DNA of 64,000 bases. Source: Erythroxylum novogranatense. Taxonomy: Eukaryota; Streptophyta; Magnoliopsida; Malpighiales; Erythroxylaceae. This document shows positions 58,687 through 64,000 of this stretch, piece by piece (within the stretch, counting starts at the first letter, position 1; every line of letters starts with the position of its first letter). The translations under genes were made by a program, and so were the position numbers. The notes under the pieces were generated by a model that saw nothing but the letters and a program-made list of their open reading frames with translations, was not told the DNA's origin and did not search any database. The stretch is taken from positions 33,006,523 to 33,070,522 of the forward strand of contig CM057228.1 in NCBI GenBank assembly GCA_029891385.1. The letters run 5' to 3'.

Positions 58687-60126
58687 CTGGCCGACTCCTT
58701 CTTCTCTCTTCTCTTCTCTTCTCCAACGTTTCTTCTTCTTTTCTCTTCATTTTCTTCTCATTTTTCAGACACCATCGTGTCTTTATTTGCTTAAAACGAC
58801 AGCTATAGGTGAGTTTAAGGCCAGGTCATTAAATGGGAGTAAATGACCTAAATGCCCCTCCTTTTAAGTGAAATCCCAAATTACCCCTGCACAGGATTTT
58901 CAAAATCTGATAGCTTGCGTCCTGTTTTCAAGCATCTAGACGAAATAATTTGGACAAACTTTCTTCTTGAAAATTGTTCCTCTAGATCATACGAATCCAA
59001 CGCCACTGACCGCGCTTAATTCGGATCAGAAACGAAGAATTTATAGCCAAAATACTATCGGACCTTCACAAAATCCGAAACTGAACATTACGCTAATTAA
59101 ATTCCAGAAATTAACAACCTTAAGGATGAAATTAAATTTCGATCCCTTCACAAGAGTTGTAGCCCTATATCTTAAATTTATTTTTCCTTAAGAATCAACT
59201 CAATCGGAGTTATACAGCTCCCAAAAATCGCAAAATACCGAACCATGTTCTGAAAATTATCCAACTTATAACCTATAACCAAATCTCTCACTTAGGTTCA
59301 ATCAATTTCTTTCCATTTAATTTCCTAAAAATCATAATTCTTCAAGAAAATGAAATTAATCGTCTTAGGAATCCAACGCTTCGAGAATCAAATCAATCGG
59401 ATGTCGGACGAAGGAATTATAAGCAAACGATTACAAAAGGGGAAGACTACTTACTTCAATTCAGACTAAATCCGTACGATGAGTGGCCTCGAAGCATAGA
59501 ACACACAAATCTATACTTAATAGCATTTTGAAAACAAAGTATATCTTCAGAAATTCATATCTCTCAATCCCGACATCGAAAAATAGCAAACTTTATGTCC
59601 ACAAAAAGCTCTCGACAGAGGCTACAATTTTCATATTGATCATTTTCTCGAATTTTGCCTAAATCAAAAAGTCAACTTTTTCTTCAAAAAGTCAAACTCC
59701 AAACGAACTTTGACTGATCATAACTCTCACTTCCGATATCAAAAAATATCAAACTTTATGGCTACAGAAAGCTCTTGACATAAACTACAAGTTTCCAAAA
59801 GATAATTTTCTCCAATTTTGCCTCAAACAAAAAGTCAACTTTCAAGTCAAACTTTCTATCTCCAAAAGTCAACTTTCTTAATTTTTCAAATTCTCTCACT
59901 TTTCTCTTTATTTCTTGATTTTCTACTAACTTTTCAATCAATTCTTTTGCTTAAAATTTCATAACCCATACAAATCTCCACAATTATCAAATACATTGAA
60001 AACTCATAATTCTTTTCTCAAAATTTCCTTAAAGCATAATTTCATCTATAACATAATACTTAAACAAAACACTCATTCAATTTCATTTACTATTTCTAAA
60101 TTCCAATTAAAGATCGGGGTCCAACA
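58687..60126 (-). repeat. Giant LTR copy 4, truncated 5' LTR
   Basis: It matches 56222-57962 but lacks about 310 bases corresponding to 56965-57285 (junction near 59440) and everything left of 56222. Apart from that it is close to the other LTR, so it is a genuine paired LTR rather than another insertion. Confidence 0.85.
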
Positions 60127-60131
60127 TATTA

Positions 60132-61389
60132 TAAATCTAATGTGTCACATATAAAAGAATAATAAAAAAGAAAAATCAATTTAAATTTATTTTAGAAACT
60201 TCAGGGATCGAATACAAGACATTTGATTTTATTAAAATTAAATTATAGTTACAATTAGTTTTAGATTTAGACTTTAATTAAAATTAAGAAGTTTGATTTT
60301 AATAAGAAAGAAACTCTTTTTGTGTTTCTTTGCAAATAGGATGAAGTCACAAGGGAGCTAGCAGTCCTACCATTTCCTCTTAAAAGTTAAGTTCTTTTTC
60401 TCTACTCTATAGACATCATTAGAACCTGGATACTAGATAGCTTGTGGTTGATACCTCGTGAAAAAGTTTTTCTTTGAATAAGGTATGATTCAATTTCTTT
60501 TATAATTCATACTTTTAAGTTATTCAATTATTGAAATCTAATCAAGAAATTATAGAAAATAAATTTTGTACCCTTTCTTTGAATCAAAGTTAGTTTTCCA
60601 ATAGTGATATTAGAACCTCCTTTAATAGTTTAACTTGATTAAAGTTGTTAAATTGATTTAATAAAATTAAGTCATAGTCTTAAAATTTATTGATGCAAAA
60701 GTTGAATAAATTTGAAATTGTCCCACGTACCTTCCTTTATTATAAGTAACTGCATAATTTTGGTTAAGGCATTATAAATTAGGGTTTTATTTTAATGTTT
60801 TGAAAATTAATTGATGAACCTGCACGCCTCCTTTTGTTTAAAGCATCCGAAAATTTTAGTTTACACGTCTCACGTATCTTTTTCCTTAGCTTTTGGAAAT
60901 CATCGTACTTTATTTTGTGTTTGAAAAATCCATTCATGCATCCCCCATTTCCTTTTGTGCTTTTTGGAAAAGTGAATCATGCCTTCCATTTATTGTTTCT
61001 CGAAAACAATATATGCCTTATTTAATTGCTCGAAAACACGATCAATGCATGCTTTCATAGCTCTAATAATCTAGGAAAAAAAAACACAATCTACTGAATG
61101 ATCTTCAAAAACATCTAATGCATGTGTACCTTAGTTTCTAGTTTGGGAAAACATTATTCAATATGTTTCTGGATAATTGTTTGCCTTTCCTTTAGCTTAA
61201 AGTTCTTGGAAGCTTAGTGATTGATTTTTTGGGTTTATGATTTGGTACTGTTGGTTTTGAGTGCATCGATTGATGGACGAGGTTGAGAAACCTCATCCTA
61301 TTGCCAACAAAAGGTGGTTCTTCCATCAATGATGGTAGTCATTGGTGGAGATGCTTGCTAGTGGTTATATTCATTAAGTATATATATTA
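60132..61389. other. Unassigned AT-rich region
   Basis: Host sequence right of the TATTA duplication. A plus-strand frame at 60834-61025 (63 codons) has no recognised motif. No repeats, terminal structures or gene features are evident. Confidence 0.4.
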
Positions 61390-62628
61390 AGGGCGAACGG
61401 GATGGACGACCACGCAATCCATCCCGTTCGTCCATTTAATCTAACGGCTAATATTTATTTCTCGTCTCTCTTATGCATCTCACACACAGACACTCTCGAA
61501 TGTTCTCCCTTTTCATCATCTGTCTTATGCATCTCACACACAGACACTCTCGAATGTTCTCCCTTTTCACCAGAAATAGGTTTATGAAGCCAAGGCGTTC
61601 CATGAAGGAAATTCGACGGAAGTGAGGTCAAGGGGATGTTTCACTGTTTCCACTGTGATCGTGGATCTGGTATAGCGCCAAAGTTCTTGAGATGACGGGG
61701 TTTGCGTGTTCTGATTCTCTCCAGATCTGCTCTTCCATGCTCGGATCTTCACACACGGTACGTTTTTGCTCTCTGATTCTCTCTTCCTCATCTCGATTCC
61801 TCAGTTTTTAGATTTGCCGAAATGTCTTTCCAAGTACGTGTTCTGATTCTCTCCAGATCTGCTCTCTCCGTGCTCGGATCTTCACATACGGTACATTTTT
61901 GCTCTCTGATTCTCTCTTCCTAGTCTCGATTCCTCAGTTTTTATCTCTTCTCTTGCTTCAGTCTGGTTCAAGAGCTTAACGACTAACTTTTGGGATATTT
62001 AGCTCTCTCTTTCTCTTGTAGTTTCTAGGTTTTGATCGAGTTTCAGCGGGTATCAGATCTGCTCTCTCCGTATATTGCGCCATTCTCGCTGGGGGAGAGT
62101 GAAATTGGAGATGGAGGTGATGCATAGGTACATATGTTTTTCCCGATTGTGTTCAGTTAATTCTGTTGTAGAAAGTTTGTGAACTTTAAATTAATTTTCT
62201 AGGGATTGTTGTTGCGTGAAAAGATGGGATTTTTTTTTGGAGTTTAACTTTGGGATCAAGTTCTAAAAATGGGGAGGAAATTGTTATGGTGATTGTTATA
62301 GTTTACATCATATGGACTTAAGAAGTGTCACTATTATTTGTAGGTTTTGCATTTGCTACGGAGATATTTAGGTGAATATGTTGACGACCTTTCTCTAGAT
62401 GCCTTAAGAATCAGTGTGTGGACAGCTTTGTCTCCTAATCCTTAAACTCCATGTGTTGTAGATATCCAACTATATGCCTTTGAACTTTATATTATGTTAC
62501 TAATTGTTGCTAAGTTCCTTGAATAAGCATTACTGGTTTTCATGGATTATTTTTGGTTCAACAAAAATTAGATCTTTTGAAAAGCATATCCCGCTATGGC
62601 TGAAGTTAGTTTTTGTTTGACTTTTCAG
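61390..62628 (+). promoter_or_regulatory. Promoter/5'UTR-like tract with duplications
   Basis: A perfect inverted repeat (61394-61406 CGAACGGGATGGA, 61418-61430) is followed by CCATTTAATCTAACGGCTAA, a motif frequent upstream of plant genes, then TC-rich sequence. A 47-base unit is exactly duplicated (61469-61515, 61523-61569). A 105-base unit recurs at a 132-base period (61705-61809, 61837-61943). An ATG at 62111 opens only a few codons. The TC-rich leader next to callose-synthase exons suggests the 5' end of that gene copy, but the known first coding exons are not seen. Confidence 0.45.
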
Positions 62629-63847
62629 GTGCGAAGGATTAAGAAAGTAGGGGAGCTCATACCTTACAACATTGTGCCTCTAGAAGAACCGTCATTTACT
62701 AATGTTATTGGAGCTTTCCCTGAAGTAAGTGAGCTTCCCCTTTTGCTAATTGTTTTTGGATGGTCCATCAGACAACGTGATTTGATACTCACTTCTATTT
62801 GACATCTTTCCATTTTGAGGAAGGATTATATCAAAGTTTTCCTCTATAGGTACATAAAAAATATTGCATCATGAGACTATCCAAATTTCTGTGTTACATT
62901 TTATAGGTTCGAGGTGCAATATCTTCCATTAGATATACTGAGCACTTCCCGATACTTCCAGCTGATTTTGAGATATCTGGAGAACGGGATGCAGACATGT
63001 TTGATCTTCTGGAATATGTGTTTGGCTTTCAGGTCTGTATAGGTTTTTCATTTTTTTTGGGTTTTCTGGTAAGCAATTCACTCTAGATTGTATTGTTGGT
63101 AAATATACAAGAATACTGAATTTTGATGTGTTTATGATCAAGTTGCTGTATCGATTATTTTGTGTGTTGCTCCTACGATTTTTCTTTTGATAACTTTGTT
63201 GCCATCTCACCTATCTTGCTATCTTTCAAGCAAGTTAGCAGTATGTGGAAGTGAAAAATATTACTGATTGTAACACTCAGAAGGGTTAATGCAGAACACC
63301 ATTATTTGTGTGTTATGAGAGTAACACTCTTCTATGAATAGAATCTTTATTTGGTTGAAACTCAGTTTTGGACCTCATTTTCATATAGCCCTAGTGGATA
63401 TATTGTATAGTTACATTTTGTATGATTCTTGAGCACTCTTGCCCTTGTTATAGTCTTCGTGGTTGGTCTGCATACTAAGAACATTACTTTTATCCTTTTG
63501 ATTGAAATTGATTTACTTTTACCCTTTTGGAGTATTAAATTATTGATGTAGGGAAAGATGTTAGGGCAGTAAATTTCAATGAAGTAGGAATAAAGTTAGG
63601 GTGATTGTGGCTGGAACAGGAAAACCTTATAAGGATCAAAACCATTATTCTTTATAAGGAAATATGATGATTAAATTAGAGTATGCTGATACATCAATTA
63701 TTCTTAACCACTCTTTTTTCTTTTTTGTCTGTACAACAATTTATTCTCTTGTTGCAGAAAGACAATGTAAGGAATCAGCGTGAGAATGTTGTACTTACAA
63801 TAGCAAATGCACAATCACGGCTTGATATACCTCTTTAGGCTGATCCA
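62629..63847 (+). pseudogene. Callose synthase (CalS10/GSL8-like) gene fragment
   Basis: Three exons match the N-terminal cytosolic part of plant callose synthases, plasma-membrane enzymes making beta-1,3-glucan at cell plates and walls. Exon 62629-62724 gives VGELIPYNIVPLEEPSFTN, exon 62907-63032 gives IRYTEHFPILPADFEISG and DADMFDLLEYVFGFQ, exon 63758-63847 gives KDNVRNQRENVVLTIANAQS. The first two introns have GT/AG ends and phase 0. At 63836-63838 TAG stands where relatives have Gln (IPGQNDP), and the expected donor after ADP reads CTGAGT instead of GTGAGT. No earlier coding exons are seen upstream. I read it as a truncated pseudogene; a sequencing error at two sites is the alternative. 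Confidence 0.75.
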
Positions 63848-64000
63848 CTGAGTTCTTTGATTTATTAAACTTGCCAACTGTTTGATTCTTTTTCTGTTTA
63901 ACAGATTGGCTTCCTTCACTTCACATGACTTGTGTCTTGCAATTCTTCTTTGCTTTTCGTCAAAGAGAATCCATTGATTTTCCTTATTAATGCTAGGATT
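63848..64000. other. Sequence after the last callose-synthase exon
   Basis: Pyrimidine-rich, intron-like sequence with no further exon before the window ends; later exons, if any, would lie beyond 64000. Confidence 0.5.

Larger units (their letters stand above)
53320..60126 (-). mobile_element. Giant-LTR element, deletion derivative (copy 4)
   Basis: A full LTR (53320-57962), 724 bases of interior and a truncated second LTR (58687-60126) in direct orientation are enclosed by the duplication TATTA (53315-53319, 60127-60131). The interior starts TTTCTCCCCCTCTTAAAAG and GAATTTTGTCCTCGAAATTC, whose complement (GAATTTCGAGGACAAAATTC then a purine run) is the end of Pol and priming tract in Tekay/Del-type chromoviruses. 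So on the minus strand 53320-57962 is the 3' LTR and 58687-60126 the broken 5' LTR. A deletion removed primer site, gag, and nearly all pol. Confidence 0.9.

Noticed and set aside
62111..62127. Short ATG-starting exon with a GT donor before the callose synthase exons
   Set aside because: Joining it to the exon at 62629 gives the wrong frame, and it does not resemble the family's N-terminus.

Overview
The window looks like a repeat-dense, AT-rich stretch of a flowering-plant nuclear genome, probably a eudicot. The evidence is several families of plant LTR retrotransposons with tRNA-iMet or tRNA-Asp-like primer sites, a CACTA DNA transposon, a LINE, spliced callose-synthase-like exons, and long AT microsatellites. 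I see no rRNA, tRNA or CRISPR loci and no intact single-copy gene. Almost all coding sequence belongs to decayed mobile elements on the minus strand.

Layout, left to right. 1-720 is an AT-rich minisatellite. 912-7422 is a decayed Ty1/copia element (minus) whose 5' LTR carries a poly(A)-tailed 0.6 kb insertion. 7847-12845 is the first of four copies of an LTR family 4.6-5.0 kb long (termini TGTTGGGACC / GGTCCAACA), called here the giant LTR. 13149-14372 is a non-autonomous CACTA transposon with a 3-bp target duplication. 15405-15917 holds a primer-site-like motif and a broken reading frame of unclear origin. 15918-37562 is a minus-strand Ty3/gypsy element of Athila/Tat type (gag and protease recognisable, pol missing). 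Its gag is split by a Sirevirus (21255-35433, target duplication CACCT) with gag, protease, integrase, RT, RNase H and an env-like ORF. That env-like ORF is in turn split by giant LTR copy 2 (23241-28020, duplication TCCCT). The insertion order is therefore gypsy, then Sirevirus, then giant LTR.

37563-46440 is a second, plus-strand Athila-like element with a large internal deletion and a solo-LTR-like insertion (37933-39948). 46441-48115 is a minus-strand LINE fragment (endonuclease and DUF4283-like ORF1). Giant LTR copy 3 (48121-52717) is a solo LTR with duplication GAGTA. 53320-60126 is a giant-LTR element reduced to one full LTR, 0.7 kb of interior and a truncated second LTR, flanked by TATTA.

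The right end (61390-64000) has a promoter/5'UTR-like tract with tandem duplications, followed by three exons of a callose synthase (CalS10/GSL8-like) fragment. It carries an in-frame TAG and a changed splice donor, so I call it a pseudogene fragment.

The most unusual signal is a short hairpin, usually present as a 47-bp tandem pair in every giant LTR, whose stem shows compensatory base changes between units and copies. A 108-bp near-perfect palindrome, arrays of an inverted 8-mer and a GC-rich hypervariable segment also lie in these LTRs. Coordinates of LTR ends and target duplications were read by eye; element boundaries without duplications are approximate.
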